From contig JAHJOG010000290.1 of NCBI GenBank assembly GCA_018820395.1, forward strand, positions 1 to 33,492: a DNA stretch of 33,492 nt, in the 5' to 3' direction. Of this stretch, positions 16,828-26,224 are shown piece by piece (position 1 is the stretch's first letter; every line of letters begins with the position of its first letter). The notes under the pieces are model-generated. The model ran no database searches, had not been told where the DNA came from, and worked only from the letters and a program-made list of their open reading frames with translations. A program made the translations under genes and the position numbers. This DNA comes from Gammaproteobacteria bacterium (lineage in GTDB: Bacteria > Pseudomonadota > Gammaproteobacteria > Burkholderiales > Burkholderiaceae_C).

Positions 16828-17043
16828 GAGGGCGGGGGTTCGGACCGGACAGCGGCAGTCGTAGAGTGCGGTTTCAATCGGCGCTTGGCAATGTAACTTT
16901 AGCACTACAATTTACATTCAGGTACAAACAGCGCAGGCCGTAGTTCGTACTCCGTCGATTTGTTGGCGATCCAGTCGCTTGATTAGCAACCGATGCGCGG
17001 CGGGAAAGCCAAAGTTCTATGGGCAGGGTTAACCCGAGCCAGT
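16828..17043. other. Intergenic region upstream of the GT2-uxs-ugd operon
   Basis: A 216-bp region between the GT2 start and the argH stop, both on the minus strand. It contains an AT-rich patch with an inverted repeat (16890-16918) and a -35-like TTGTAC on the minus strand (complement of 16922-16927), but no convincing -10 at 17 bp. A 10-bp palindrome GGGTTAACCC lies at 17026-17035 just after argH. I see no gene or typical terminator in it. Confidence 0.5.
16890..16918. promoter_or_regulatory. Inverted repeat, candidate operator of the GT2-uxs-ugd operon
   Basis: AATGTAA (16890-16896) and TTACATT (16912-16918) form perfect 7-bp arms separated by 15 nt, so the arm centres are 22 bp apart, about two helical turns. 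It lies 63 bp upstream of the chosen GT2 start in a locally AT-rich patch, where a promoter is expected. The spacing fits a dimeric regulator. Confidence 0.35.
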
Positions 17044-18441
17044 TTATGCCAAACGTTCGCGGTGTCTCGCAATTTGTGCCCGCACTTGCGCGGGCGCCGT
17101 ACCGCCCGCCAGATTTCTGGCATTGAGTGAGCCGCGCAGGCTGAGCAGGTCGAAAACGTCCTTCTCGATGGCCGGATGAAAAGTCTTGAGCACCGCCAGG
17201 GGCAGTTCGGCCAGGTCGACCTTGTGAGAAATGGCGGCCTTGACGGCCCGGGCCACGGTTTCATGCGCATCGCGGAAGGGCAGGCCCTTCTTGACCAGGT
17301 AGTCGGCCAGATCGGTCGCCGTCGCATAGCCGCGCAGGGCTGCGAGTTCCATCGCCTCGGGTTTGACGGTGATGCCGCCGATCATCTCGGCAAAGATGCG
17401 CAGCGTGTCCTTGAGCGTATCGACGGTGTCGAAGAGCGGCTCCTTGTCTTCCTGGTTGTCCTTGTTGTAGGCGAGCGGCTGGCCCTTCATGAGGGTGATG
17501 AGACCCATCAGATGGCCGACGACGCGACCGGTCTTGCCGCGCGCGAGTTCGGGCACGTCCGGGTTCTTCTTCTGCGGCATGATCGAACTGCCGGTGCAGA
17601 AGCGATCGGCGATGTCGATGAAGCCGAAGGCCTGGCTCATCCAGAGAACCAGCTCTTCGCTGAGTCGGCTCACATGCACCATGGCGATGGACGCGGCTGC
17701 GGTGAACTCGATCGCAAAGTCCCGGTCGCTCACCGCGTCGATGCTGTTGTGGCAGATGCCGTCCATGCCGAGCGCGCGAGCGACGGCTTCGCGGTCGAGC
17801 GGGTAGCTCGTGCCCGCCAGCGCTGCAGCGCCGAGCGGCAGCCGGTTCAGGCGCTTGCGCACATCGGCCATGCGTTCGGCGTCGCGCGCGAACATTTCCA
17901 CGTAGGCCAGCATGTGGTGGCCGAAGCTGACGGGCTGCGCGACCTGCAGGTGCGTGAAGCCCGGGAGGATGACTTCTGCGTTTTTCTCCGCGATGTCGAC
18001 CAGCGCCTTCTGGAGTTCGGTGAAGAGGCCGTCGATCAGATCGATCTCGCTGCGCAGCCACAGCCGCACGTCGGTCGCGACCTGGTCGTTGCGGCTGCGC
18101 CCGGTGTGTAGGCGCTTGCCCGCGTCGCCGGCGAGCTGCGTCAGGCGAGCCTCGATGTTGAGGTGCACGTCTTCGAGGTCGAGCTTCCAGTCGAAGCGGC
18201 CTTGCTCGATCTCCTGGTGGATCTGCGCCATCCCGTTTTCGATGGCGGCGAGGTCAGGTTCGCCGATGATTCCCTGGGCAGCGAGCATTCGGGCGTGCGC
18301 GAGCGAGCCTTGGATGTCCGCCTGCCACAGCCGCTTGTCGAAATCGACGCTCGCCGTGTAGCGCTTCACCAGCTCGCTCATGGGCTCCGAGAACAGGGCA
18401 GACCAGGCTTCGGATTTCTTGTCGAGTTGGTTTTGGGTCAT
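17044..18441 (-). CDS. argH: Argininosuccinate lyase
   Basis: Cleaves argininosuccinate to arginine and fumarate, the last step of arginine synthesis, as a cytoplasmic homotetramer. At 465 residues from the ATG at 18441 it has normal family length; the open frame further upstream would overlap the divergent kinase gene and is not expected to be coding. Family hallmarks are [39 protein letters not shown] and the fumarase/aspartase superfamily signature [12 protein letters not shown] at about 284-295, which carries the catalytic serine loop. It diverges from algZ with only 23 bp between start codons. The same argH-algZ pairing is known from Pseudomonas. Confidence 0.97.
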   Translation of the reverse strand: MTQNQLDKKSEAWSALFSEPMSELVKRYTASVDFDKRLWQADIQGSLAHARMLAAQGIIGEPDLAAIENGMAQIHQEIEQGRFDWKLDLEDVHLNIEARLTQLAGDAGKRLHTGRSRNDQVATDVRLWLRSEIDLIDGLFTELQKALVDIAEKNAEVILPGFTHLQVAQPVSFGHHMLAYVEMFARDAERMADVRKRLNRLPLGAAALAGTSYPLDREAVARALGMDGICHNSIDAVSDRDFAIEFTAAASIAMVHVSRLSEELVLWMSQAFGFIDIADRFCTGSSIMPQKKNPDVPELARGKTGRVVGHLMGLITLMKGQPLAYNKDNQEDKEPLFDTVDTLKDTLRIFAEMIGGITVKPEAMELAALRGYATATDLADYLVKKGLPFRDAHETVARAVKAAISHKVDLAELPLAVLKTFHPAIEKDVFDLLSLRGSLNARNLAGGTAPAQVRAQIARHRERLA

Positions 18442-18464
18442 AAGTGCGAAGTGGGGAAGCAATA

Positions 18465-19556
18465 ATGGGTTCGAACCCAGAACACGTTGCGATGCGCGAC
18501 CCCACGATTTTATCGGCCCCATCTCCCGCGAAGCCCCTCCAGCGGGAGCAAACGCTTGCGCATGCCGAAGGTGCCTTGTTCGACGCCTGCCAGATCGGCG
18601 TGGTGTTGCGCGCCGTGCTGCTGGTCGAGGTCGCGGTCTCGGTGACGACGTTGTTCGTCGCTCCCACCTTTGCGGACTGGCTGGTGCTGTCGACCACGGT
18701 GACGGTCGGCGCACTGCCCGCGACCTTGCTGTGGCTGCTTGCAGCCTGTGGACTCAAGCGCTGGCTGGGCCGCCTGCCCCGACCGGCCCAGTATGCCGCG
18801 GGTGCGCTTCTGGGAGCGATCTCCGCCAGCTATGGCTGCGGCCTGCTGCGGCTGACGGGTGTGCTCGGGGCGGCGCCGTGGGTGGCCAGCGCCCTGGCCG
18901 GATCGTTGCTCTCTGCGCTGATCATGGCGGCCCTCGTGCTGCGCGCTCGCGGCCAGACGCCGGCCACGACCACGGCGCGCCTCGTCGAGCTTCAGTCGCG
19001 CATTCGCCCGCACTTCCTGTTCAACACGCTCAACAGCGCCATTGCGCTGGTGCGCGCGGAGCCGGCCAAGGCCGAGGCGCTGCTGGAAGACCTGAGCGAG
19101 CTGTTTCGCGGGGCACTGGCCGATCCGGGTGAATCCGTCACGCTGGCCGACGAGGTGACGCTGGCCGAGCGTTACCTCGCCATCGAAGAAGTGCGCTTCG
19201 GCGAGCGTCTGCAAACGCGCTGGGATCTCGACCCGGCGGCCGCCACTGCGCGCTTGCCGCCGCTGTTGCTGCAACCCCTGGTCGAGAACGCCGTCAAGCA
19301 CGGTGTCGAGCCCAGCCCTCAGGGCGCGAAAATTCGCATCCGCACCGAACGGCGCGGCGCGATGGTGGTGATCGAAGTGGTCAATTCGCTGCCGCCCCTG
19401 CGCTGGGCCGAGGAGCCGCTTCCGCGCGGGCACGGCATCGCTCTCGCGAACGTGCGTGACCGCTTGCGCCTCCTGCATGATGTGCAGGCGCAGTTCAGCG
19501 CCGGCCTCGACCAGGACACTTACCGAGTCCGAATCGCCATTCCTGCTGATTCATGA
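18465..19556 (+). CDS. algZ: Sensor histidine kinase, AlgZ/LytS family
   Basis: A membrane histidine kinase of about 363 residues in the LytS/AlgZ (FimS) class, predicted to control the AlgR-type regulator encoded next. The N-terminal half has four hydrophobic helices (for example [29 protein letters not shown] and [18 protein letters not shown]). The cytoplasmic His_kinase domain carries [18 protein letters not shown] with phospho-acceptor His at about 183, and the ATP-binding N-box [14 protein letters not shown]. The final part [16 protein letters not shown] is the G-box. The start is uncertain: ATG 18465 has GGGGA eight nt upstream; GTG 18444 and ATG 18492 are alternatives. Its stop overlaps the start of algR (ATGA). 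Confidence 0.94.
   Translation: MGSNPEHVAMRDPTILSAPSPAKPLQREQTLAHAEGALFDACQIGVVLRAVLLVEVAVSVTTLFVAPTFADWLVLSTTVTVGALPATLLWLLAACGLKRWLGRLPRPAQYAAGALLGAISASYGCGLLRLTGVLGAAPWVASALAGSLLSALIMAALVLRARGQTPATTTARLVELQSRIRPHFLFNTLNSAIALVRAEPAKAEALLEDLSELFRGALADPGESVTLADEVTLAERYLAIEEVRFGERLQTRWDLDPAAATARLPPLLLQPLVENAVKHGVEPSPQGAKIRIRTERRGAMVVIEVVNSLPPLRWAEEPLPRGHGIALANVRDRLRLLHDVQAQFSAGLDQDTYRVRIAIPADS
18466..18479. promoter_or_regulatory. 14-bp perfect palindrome at the argH/algZ divergence
   Basis: TGGGTTCGAACCCA reads the same on both strands and overlaps the ATG at 18465. It lies 25 bp from the argH start. It could be an operator for either gene, or chance within coding sequence. Confidence 0.3.
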
Positions 19557-20305
19557 ATGCATTGCAAACGCTGATCGTCGACGACGAATTTCTTGCGCGG
19601 TCGCGCCTGCGCGTGCTCCTGTCCGAATGCGCTTCGCCCAGAGTCGACGTGGTGGCGGAAGCCGCCAACAGCGAAGCCGCGCGAGAGCACATCACCAGCG
19701 TGCCGATCGATCTGGTGCTGCTGGACATCCACATGCCCGGCATCGACGGCATCGAATTCGCGCGCACCCTCGGAAAAGGCCCGAGTGCGCCGGCGATCGT
19801 CTTCGTGACGGCCCATGCAGTTCACGCAGTGACCGCGTTCGAGCTCGAGGCCGTCGACTACCTGACCAAGCCGGTTCGCTCCGACAGGCTTCGGCAGGCA
19901 CTCCAGAAGGTCGAGCGCTTCTTGCAGGCGCGCCGAGCGCCGCGCTCCGATCTGCCGCCGGAAGAAACCCTCGTCATCCAGGATCGCGGCCGCGCCGAGC
20001 GGGTTCCGTTGTCGGAGGTGCTCTATCTGAAGTCGGAGTTCAAGTACCTGACGGTGCGCACCGCGTCCCGCAGCCACATCTACGACGGCTCGCTGGCTGA
20101 ATTCGAGGAACGCTACCGCACCCGGTTCGTGCGGGTTCATCGCAACGCGCTGGTGGCACGCGCGGCGATCCGCGCGCTGGAGAAGTACGACGACGGGGAA
20201 GACGCCGAAGGCTGGGCACTCCGGCTCGATGGCATTCCCGAACCTGTCGTGGTGTCGCGGCGACAACTGTCCGCGGTACGCGACGTCCTGAAAGATCCCC
20301 GATGA
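19553..20305 (+). CDS. algR: LytTR response regulator, AlgR family
   Basis: A 250-residue DNA-binding response regulator. The receiver domain has the acidic pair at Asp10-Asp11, the phospho-acceptor Asp58 in LVLLDIHMPGIDG, and the conserved Lys in DYLTKPV. The C-terminal LytTR domain begins near residue 140 and contains VPLSEVLYLKSEFKYLTVRT and RFVRVHRNALVARAAIRALE, the loops that bind direct-repeat DNA sites. It overlaps algZ and the downstream AI-2E gene by ATGA at both ends, so all three are translationally coupled. By analogy with Pseudomonas AlgZ/AlgR it may govern polysaccharide, pili or surface behaviour, but its targets here are not visible. Confidence 0.96.
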   Translation: MNALQTLIVDDEFLARSRLRVLLSECASPRVDVVAEAANSEAAREHITSVPIDLVLLDIHMPGIDGIEFARTLGKGPSAPAIVFVTAHAVHAVTAFELEAVDYLTKPVRSDRLRQALQKVERFLQARRAPRSDLPPEETLVIQDRGRAERVPLSEVLYLKSEFKYLTVRTASRSHIYDGSLAEFEERYRTRFVRVHRNALVARAAIRALEKYDDGEDAEGWALRLDGIPEPVVVSRRQLSAVRDVLKDPR

Positions 20306-21576
20306 GCGACACAGAAAAAAAATCGACCGAGCAAGCGACGGCAGGACTGGAAGCGGCCGAACAGAAGACGCCGGAAGACAGGGCGATCGAAGAGGCGGAG
20401 GCCGAACGTGAGGCAGCCGACAAGAAGTCGCCCGAAGATCGGGCCGCTTCCGGGCGGCTCGATCCCAACAAGGTGCTGCTGCACATGCCGGTCGACGTGC
20501 GCAGTGCGTCGCTCATCGCGCTGGCCGTGCTGGCCAGCGTGTTCGCGCTGCATTGGGCCAAGGCGGTGTTCATACCGCTCCTGATCAGCCTGCTGGCGAC
20601 CTATGCGCTTTCGCCGCTGGTCGACAGGCTCGAGCGTTGGAAGATCTCGCGCTGGATCGGCGCTGCGCTGATCCTGTTCGCCATCGGCGGATCGGTGTCC
20701 TGGACAGCGTATTCCCTTGCACCGAGCGCCAACGCACTGCTCGATCTGTTGCCGGTGGCCGCCCAGAAGATGCGAGCCACCGCCCGCAAGAATGCCCGGA
20801 CAACAGACCCGAGCGCGCTGGACACGGTTCAGAAGGCGGCCGCGCAACTCGAGCAGGCCGCGGAGGAGAACACAGCCAAGACAGCGGCCCGCAGAGGCGT
20901 TTCTCGCGTCATCATCGAACGGGCGCCCTTCAATGTGCGCGACTACGTGCTGACGGGCACGCTGGGCTTGCTCGCTGCGGCAGGGCAACTCACCCTGATC
21001 GCTTTCCTGACCTTCTTCGCGCTGGGATCCGGCGACAGCTTTCGACGCAAGCTGGTGAAGATCACCGGGCCGAGCCTGGAAAAGAAAAAGATCACCGTGC
21101 ACGTGCTGGACGACATCACGGGTCACATCCAGCGCTATCTGCTGGTTCAGATCTCGACCAGCGCGCTCGTCGGGCTGGCGACCTGGCTGGCGTTCTGGGC
21201 GATCGGACTGCAGAACGCCGCGGTCTGGGGCATCGTGGCAGCGGTGACGAACCTCATCCCCTACGTCGGATCGGTGATCGTGATGGGGGCTGCCGGCCTG
21301 ATTGCGTTCGTCCAGTTCGAGCGGATCGACATGGCGCTGCTGGTGGGTGGCAGCTCGCTGCTGATCCACACGCTGGTCGGCAATCTGCTCGTGCCCTGGC
21401 TCACCAGCCGGACAAGCCGCATGAATCCGGTGGCGGTGTTCGTCGGGGTGATCTTCTGGGGCTGGCTCTGGGGCTTCTGGGGGCTGCTGCTCGGCATTCC
21501 GATCATGATGGTCGTCAAGGCCATTTGCGATCGGGTCGAGGACCTGCAGTCCATCGGCGAACTGCTGGGCGACTAG
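20302..21576 (+). CDS. AI-2E family transporter (PerM-like permease)
   Basis: A polytopic inner-membrane protein of 424 residues in the AI-2E transporter family, which includes TqsA and other putative exporters or antiporters; the substrate is unknown. Hydrophobic segments include [34 protein letters not shown] and [12 protein letters not shown]. The conserved late region is [20 protein letters not shown] and the family motif [18 protein letters not shown]. The first 60 residues are a charged cytoplasmic extension holding two copies of a 12-residue repeat, [12 protein letters not shown] (17-28) and [12 protein letters not shown] (37-48). The start overlaps algR by ATGA, making it the third gene of the two-component operon. 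Its TAG stop shares the palindrome CTAG with the convergent ppc stop. Confidence 0.93.
   Translation: MSDTEKKSTEQATAGLEAAEQKTPEDRAIEEAEAEREAADKKSPEDRAASGRLDPNKVLLHMPVDVRSASLIALAVLASVFALHWAKAVFIPLLISLLATYALSPLVDRLERWKISRWIGAALILFAIGGSVSWTAYSLAPSANALLDLLPVAAQKMRATARKNARTTDPSALDTVQKAAAQLEQAAEENTAKTAARRGVSRVIIERAPFNVRDYVLTGTLGLLAAAGQLTLIAFLTFFALGSGDSFRRKLVKITGPSLEKKKITVHVLDDITGHIQRYLLVQISTSALVGLATWLAFWAIGLQNAAVWGIVAAVTNLIPYVGSVIVMGAAGLIAFVQFERIDMALLVGGSSLLIHTLVGNLLVPWLTSRTSRMNPVAVFVGVIFWGWLWGFWGLLLGIPIMMVVKAICDRVEDLQSIGELLGD
20350..20445 (+). repeat. Two 36-bp coding repeats in the AI-2E N-terminus
   Basis: Copies at 20350-20385 and 20410-20445 (60-bp period) encode [12 protein letters not shown] and [12 protein letters not shown]. 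They differ at three conservative or charge-changing positions and flank an acidic linker (IEEAEAER), suggesting an old internal duplication in a cytoplasmic tail. Confidence 0.6.
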
Positions 21577-24425
21577 CCGGTGTTGCGCAGCCCCGCAGCG
21601 ACTCCGTTGATCGACATATGGATGCCGCGCTTGAGGCGCTCGTCCTGTTGCCCCGCCCGGTAGCGCCGCATGAGCTCGACCTGAAGGTGATGCAGCGGGT
21701 CGATGTAAGGAAACCGGTAGCGCACCGAGCGCTGCATGTTGAGGTTGCCCTCGAGCCTTTGCTTGGCGCCGGTGATCAAGGTCAGGGCGTCCGACGTTCT
21801 TCGCCATTCGGTCTCGATCATCGAAAACACCCGCTGGCGCACCTTTCGGTCGGTGACCAGTTCCGAGTAACGCGAGGCGAGCGCGAGATCGCTCTTGGCG
21901 AGGACCATGTCCATGTTGGACAGCAAGGCGCTGAAGAACGGCCATTGCGCATACATCTTCCGCAGCAGGGCTTCGCGTGCTTTCCTGGCCGCCGGGCTGT
22001 CGGCCTGCGCCACGAATTTCTCGATGGCCGAGCCGAATCCGTACCAACCGGGCAGCGTCAGGCGGCATTGACCCCAGCTGAAGCTCCAGGGCACGGCGCG
22101 CAGCCCTTCGATGTCGTGGCTCGGATTGCGCGAGGCCGGGCGTGAGCCGATGTTGAGTTCGGCGATTTCCCGGATGGGAGTCGCGCTGAAGAAGTATTCG
22201 CCGAAGCCCGGTGTCTCGTACACCAGCGAGCGATAGGCCGCCATGCTGAACGTCGACAGTTCGCCCGCCGCCGAAACGAAGGCGGCCGGGGCGGCCTTGC
22301 CGGGCTGCAGCAGCGTGGCTTCCAGCGTCGCAGCGACCAGCGTTTCGAGGTTTCTCCGGCCGATCTCGCTGTTGGCGTACTTCGAGCCGATGACTTCGCC
22401 TTGCTCGGTCAGGCGGATCTGGCCGCGCACCGTGCCGGGCGGTTGAGCGAGGATGGCCTGGTAGCTCGGCCCGCCGCCGCGTCCCACCGTGCCGCCTCGG
22501 CCGTGGAACATGCGAAGCCGGATCGGCGTTGCCGATTTCCGATTCAGCTCGTCGATCATCGCGACCAGGGCGAGGCCCGCGCGATAGAGCTCCCAGTTGC
22601 TCGTGAAGATGCCGCCATCCTTGTTGCTGTCGCTGTACCCGAGCATCACGTCCTGCTCGGCGCCCGAGCGCTGGACCAGTGCGAGGATGCCGGGCAGCGC
22701 GTAGAAGGCACGCATGATGGGCGCCGCATTGCGCAAATCGTCGATGGTCTCGAAGAGAGGCACCACGATCAGGTCGCAGGTGGCGTTGGCGTCGGCCGTG
22801 CCGCCGCTCCCGAGCGCGCCGCGCAGCAGGCCGACTTCTTTCTGTAGCAGCAGCGCTTCGAGCAGGTCGCTGACGGTTTCGGTGTGGCTGATGATGTAGT
22901 GGCGGATCGCCGCGGCGCCATAGCGCGCTCTCGCCGTGCGCGCCGCCTCGAAGATCGCGATTTCGCTTCGGGCGAGGGGCGAGTAGTCGGCGTCCGGCAC
23001 ACGCAAGGGGCGCGCGTCGTCGAGCAGCCGAAGCAGCAGCGTCTGCTTGGCGTCCTCGGCGAGCGCTGCATAGTCGGGTTCGATGCGGGCCGTGGCCAGC
23101 AGCTCTGCAACCACCGCTTCGTGCTTGTCCGAACTCTGCCGGAGATCCACGGTGGCGAGATGAAAGCCGAACACTTCGACAGCTCGGATGAGCGGGCGCA
23201 ACCGTTGTCCGACGAGCGCCGCGCCGTGCTTTTCGCCGAGCGATTGCTCGATGGTGCGCAGGTCTTCGAGAAAGTCCTGCGCACGCACATACGGGTTCTG
23301 CGGGGCGACCGCGTGCCGCGCTGCCACTCCGCCGGTCAGTTCGAGCAGCGTCGCAGCCAGGCGTGCATACATGCCCGTGAGCGCGCGCCGGTAAGGCTCG
23401 TCCTGCCGGTGCGCGCTCTGGTCTGGCGAGCGTTCGGCCAGGGCCTGCATTTCGACGGTGACATCCACCAGCGTGGCCGACAGCGACAGCTCCCCGCCAA
23501 GGTAGTGGACTTCGGTCAGGTAATGGCGAAGCGCCATTTCGGACTGACGACGCAGCGCATATTCGAGCGTTTCGGAGGTGACGTTCGGGTTGCCATCCCG
23601 GTCGCCCCCGATCCATTGGCCCATTCGCAGGAAGGGCGCCAATGCATGACGGCCGAGCGATTGCTCGAGCGTTGCATACACGCGCGGGATCTCTCGCAGA
23701 AAAGTGGCTTCGTAATAGCTCAGCGCGTTCTCGACTTCGTCGGCCACCGTGAGCTTCGAAAAGCGCAGCAGGTGCGTCTGCCAGAGCTGGGTGACGCGTG
23801 TGCGCATCTGCGCCTCGTTGTCGGCATATTCGATGGGCGACAGTGCATCCTTGCCGCCCGCGAACGCGCGGTGTCGCAAATGGATGTCGTCTCGCGCCTG
23901 CAGGAGTTGGGCGATGGCACGTTCCGCATCGAGGATGCTCTTTCTCTGAACCTCCGTCGGATGCGCGGTCAGGACGGGCGAGACGTAGCTGTGTGCAAGC
24001 GTCGCTGCGACGGCATCGGCGGTGATGCCGGCCTTGCGAATGCGTGCCAGCGCGACCTGCAGGCTGCCACCCGTGCTCTCGCCAGCGCGCTCGGCGTTGG
24101 CGCGGCGGCGGATCTGATCGCGGTCTTCGGCGAGGTTGGCGAGGTGGCTGAAGTACGTGAAGGCGCGGATCACGCGCACGGTTTCCGCGGCGCTGAGGCC
24201 TTTCAGCAAATTCTTGAGGGCGCGGTCGGCGGAATGATCGGCGTCACGGCGAAACGCGACGGACAGCGTTCGGATCTTCTCGACCAGCTCATAAGTGGCT
24301 TCGCCTTCCTGCTCGCGAATGACGTCGCCGAGGATGCGACCGAGCAGCCTGATGTCGGTGACCAAAGGCAGGTCGTCGGCGTGCCGCCCCTTGCTTTCGA
24401 CAGTACTTCGCCTGACTGCTTTCAT
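21573..24425 (-). CDS. ppc: Phosphoenolpyruvate carboxylase
   Basis: Carboxylates phosphoenolpyruvate to oxaloacetate, replenishing the citrate cycle, as a cytoplasmic tetramer. It has 950 residues from the ATG at 24425, normal for the family, with GAGGAG nine nt upstream; the open frame beyond it runs into the hemC promoter region and is unlikely to be coding. Catalytic and family motifs are [13 protein letters not shown] with His at about 155, [31 protein letters not shown] and the PEP-binding loop [19 protein letters not shown]; the C-terminal tip ends RNTG. It lies opposite to its neighbours, converging with the AI-2E gene and diverging from hemC with 106 bp between starts. In Pseudomonas this gene is not part of the argH-algR-hemC block, so it is inserted here or retained from another order. 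Confidence 0.97.
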   Translation of the reverse strand: MKAVRRSTVESKGRHADDLPLVTDIRLLGRILGDVIREQEGEATYELVEKIRTLSVAFRRDADHSADRALKNLLKGLSAAETVRVIRAFTYFSHLANLAEDRDQIRRRANAERAGESTGGSLQVALARIRKAGITADAVAATLAHSYVSPVLTAHPTEVQRKSILDAERAIAQLLQARDDIHLRHRAFAGGKDALSPIEYADNEAQMRTRVTQLWQTHLLRFSKLTVADEVENALSYYEATFLREIPRVYATLEQSLGRHALAPFLRMGQWIGGDRDGNPNVTSETLEYALRRQSEMALRHYLTEVHYLGGELSLSATLVDVTVEMQALAERSPDQSAHRQDEPYRRALTGMYARLAATLLELTGGVAARHAVAPQNPYVRAQDFLEDLRTIEQSLGEKHGAALVGQRLRPLIRAVEVFGFHLATVDLRQSSDKHEAVVAELLATARIEPDYAALAEDAKQTLLLRLLDDARPLRVPDADYSPLARSEIAIFEAARTARARYGAAAIRHYIISHTETVSDLLEALLLQKEVGLLRGALGSGGTADANATCDLIVVPLFETIDDLRNAAPIMRAFYALPGILALVQRSGAEQDVMLGYSDSNKDGGIFTSNWELYRAGLALVAMIDELNRKSATPIRLRMFHGRGGTVGRGGGPSYQAILAQPPGTVRGQIRLTEQGEVIGSKYANSEIGRRNLETLVAATLEATLLQPGKAAPAAFVSAAGELSTFSMAAYRSLVYETPGFGEYFFSATPIREIAELNIGSRPASRNPSHDIEGLRAVPWSFSWGQCRLTLPGWYGFGSAIEKFVAQADSPAARKAREALLRKMYAQWPFFSALLSNMDMVLAKSDLALASRYSELVTDRKVRQRVFSMIETEWRRTSDALTLITGAKQRLEGNLNMQRSVRYRFPYIDPLHHLQVELMRRYRAGQQDERLKRGIHMSINGVAAGLRNTG

Positions 24426-24531
24426 TCCGCACTTCTCCTCGTGGGTGTGTCTGTGACCGGCATCGCCGCGCATCGTTGCTGCGATGCAACATGCTAGCAT
24501 CCTCCGGTTCTTCACATCAACGGAAGCAACC
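24426..24531. promoter_or_regulatory. Divergent ppc/hemC promoter region with 10-bp palindrome
   Basis: The 106-bp gap holds ATGCTAGCAT (24491-24500), a perfect palindrome flanked by GATGC on the left. TGCTAGCAT could be an extended -10 toward hemC, and because it is palindromic the same TAGCAT could serve ppc. No good -35 is visible 17 bp away on the hemC side. Both transcription units must start here. Confidence 0.4.
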
Positions 24532-25437
24532 TTGAGCACCATCGTGATCGCCACCCGCGAGAGCCGTCTGGCTCTCTGGCAAGCGGAACACCTGCAAGCC
24601 CGATTGCAGACACTGGGTCACAACACGAGCCTGCTCGGGATGACGACGCGCGGCGACCAGATACTCGACAGGACGCTGAGCAAGGTCGGCGGCAAGGGCT
24701 TGTTCGTCAAGGAACTCGAATTGGCCCTCGAGGAAGGACGCGCAGACATCGCCGTTCATTCGCTCAAAGACGTTCCGATGGATTTGCCGGAAGGTTTCGC
24801 GCTGGCCTGTGTGCTCGAGCGAGAAGACCCACGCGACGCGTTCGTGTCGCCCCATCATGAGTCCCTCGACGCCTTGCCTCAGGGTGCGGTGGTCGGCACG
24901 TCGAGCTTGCGGCGGCAGGTGCTCTTGCGTGCGCTCAGGCCCGATCTGCGGATCGAGCCGCTCCGAGGCAATCTCGACACGCGCTTGCGCAAGCTCGACG
25001 AAGGCCAGTACGACGCGATCATCCTTGCCGCTGCCGGCTTGAAGCGGCTGGGGCTCGAAAGCCGCATTCGCACCGCCTTCGACGTCGACACCATGCTGCC
25101 TTCCGCCGGACAGGGCGCGCTGGCTGTCGAGGTGCGGGCCGATCGCGCCGATCTGCTCGAGTTGCTGATGCCCCTGTCTTGCCGCACGGACTGGCTCGCG
25201 GTCACCGCCGAGCGTGCCGTGAGCCGCGACATGGGAGGCAGTTGCTCGATGCCGCTCGCGGCCCATGCGCGCTGGCAAGCCGATGGCACGTTGTGCATCG
25301 ACGCGGCCTGGGGCGATCCGGAGACGGCGACAGACCTGGTCAAGGTGCGCGCCACCGCACAGGCGAGCGACTTTGCTGAGGCGAGGGCGCTCGGCGAAGA
25401 CGCCGCCCGGATGCTCCGCGCGGGCGGCGCCCATTGA
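24532..25437 (+). CDS. hemC: Hydroxymethylbilane synthase (porphobilinogen deaminase)
   Basis: Joins four porphobilinogens into hydroxymethylbilane in haem and sirohaem synthesis, in the cytoplasm, with a covalent dipyrromethane cofactor. Length is 301 residues. Motifs are [18 protein letters not shown] at the start, [31 protein letters not shown] with the catalytic Asp at about 80-84, [16 protein letters not shown] and the cofactor loop GGSCSMPLA with Cys at about 238. The start is a TTG at 24532, with GGAAG five nt upstream and the residues matching the family start; an in-frame ATG at 24484 would add 16 unmatched residues. hemD follows after a single nucleotide. Confidence 0.96.
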   Translation: MSTIVIATRESRLALWQAEHLQARLQTLGHNTSLLGMTTRGDQILDRTLSKVGGKGLFVKELELALEEGRADIAVHSLKDVPMDLPEGFALACVLEREDPRDAFVSPHHESLDALPQGAVVGTSSLRRQVLLRALRPDLRIEPLRGNLDTRLRKLDEGQYDAIILAAAGLKRLGLESRIRTAFDVDTMLPSAGQGALAVEVRADRADLLELLMPLSCRTDWLAVTAERAVSRDMGGSCSMPLAAHARWQADGTLCIDAAWGDPETATDLVKVRATAQASDFAEARALGEDAARMLRAGGAH

Positions 25438-25438
25438 G

Positions 25439-26224
25439 ATGTCCGGTGGCCGAGTGATCGTCACGCGCCCGGAGCGCGATGCCGCGATCTGGGTCGACGG
25501 GCTGCGTGCGGCCGGCGTCGACGCACGGCCGCTGCCGCTGATCGCCATCGAAGCGCTGGCCGATACGGCCGCCGCGGCCCATTTGTCGGCAGCGCGCGAT
25601 CGCATGGCGACCTATTCAGCCCTGATGTTCGTGAGTGCGGCAGCAGCGGAATTCTTCTTCCAGGACGGCAGTGAGATTGCGACGGCGCCGCATGGGCCTC
25701 GCTTTTGGGCAACCGGACCTGGAACAACGGCGGCTCTCGGGCGCGCGGGGGTGCCTGCTGCCATCATCGATGCGCCTGCGAGCGATGCAGAGCAGTTCGA
25801 CTCGGAAGCACTGTGGCAGATCGTGCGCTCCCAGGTCGGCCCTGGCAGCCGCGTGCTGATCGTTCGCGGCGGAGACGCGGCCGGGCGGCCTGCGGGCAGG
25901 GATTGGCTCGCTCGCCAGATCGTCTCGGCCGGTGGCGTGTGCAACGCTGTGGTGGCTTACCGGCGCTTCGCGCCGCGATTCGGCGATGCGGAGCGACGGT
26001 TGGCGAACGAGGCGGCAGACGGTTCAGGCATCTGGCTGTTCAGCAGCTCGGAAGCCATCGCCAACTTGCGCCATGCAGTGCCCGATATCGACTGGCGTGC
26101 GTCACGTGCGATCGCGACGCACGAACGCATTGCGCAGGCGGCGAAAGCTGCGGGCTTTGGTCGGGTCCGCGAGTCGCGACCCTCGCTGGTCGACGTGTTG
26201 GCGTCGATAGAATCATTCGAATGA
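25439..26224 (+). CDS. hemD: Uroporphyrinogen-III synthase
   Basis: Closes and inverts ring D of hydroxymethylbilane to form uroporphyrinogen III. It has 261 residues. This family is poorly conserved, but the start GGRVIVTRPERDAAIW, the middle RVLIVRGGDAAGRPAGRDWL, VAYRRFAPRF and the late GIWLFSSSEAIANLRHA fit well. The ATG at 25439 follows the hemC stop by one nucleotide, and the frame open upstream is inside hemC. Its stop overlaps the hemX start as ATGA, so hemC-hemD-hemX-hemY form one coupled operon, the usual arrangement in beta- and gammaproteobacteria. Confidence 0.95.
   Translation: MSGGRVIVTRPERDAAIWVDGLRAAGVDARPLPLIAIEALADTAAAAHLSAARDRMATYSALMFVSAAAAEFFFQDGSEIATAPHGPRFWATGPGTTAALGRAGVPAAIIDAPASDAEQFDSEALWQIVRSQVGPGSRVLIVRGGDAAGRPAGRDWLARQIVSAGGVCNAVVAYRRFAPRFGDAERRLANEAADGSGIWLFSSSEAIANLRHAVPDIDWRASRAIATHERIAQAAKAAGFGRVRESRPSLVDVLASIESFE

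Noticed and set aside
16899..16927. TTGTAC-N17-TGCTAA as the GT2 operon promoter
   Set aside because: The -10 matches only two of six consensus bases; the other -10 options have poor spacing, so no promoter is claimed.
17026..17035. GGGTTAACCC palindrome after argH as a terminator
   Set aside because: It has no loop and no T-run, so it cannot form a useful terminator hairpin; no other role is evident.
18466..18479. tRNA T-arm remnant or attachment site suggested by GGGTTCGAACCC
   Set aside because: With a standard 7-nt T-loop only two stem pairs form, and no acceptor, D or anticodon arm is found beside it. It is kept only as a palindrome.
20137..23616. A 1159-codon minus-strand open frame covering AI-2E and part of ppc
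   Set aside because: It is out of frame with ppc and antisense to the AI-2E gene; composition is unlike a protein.
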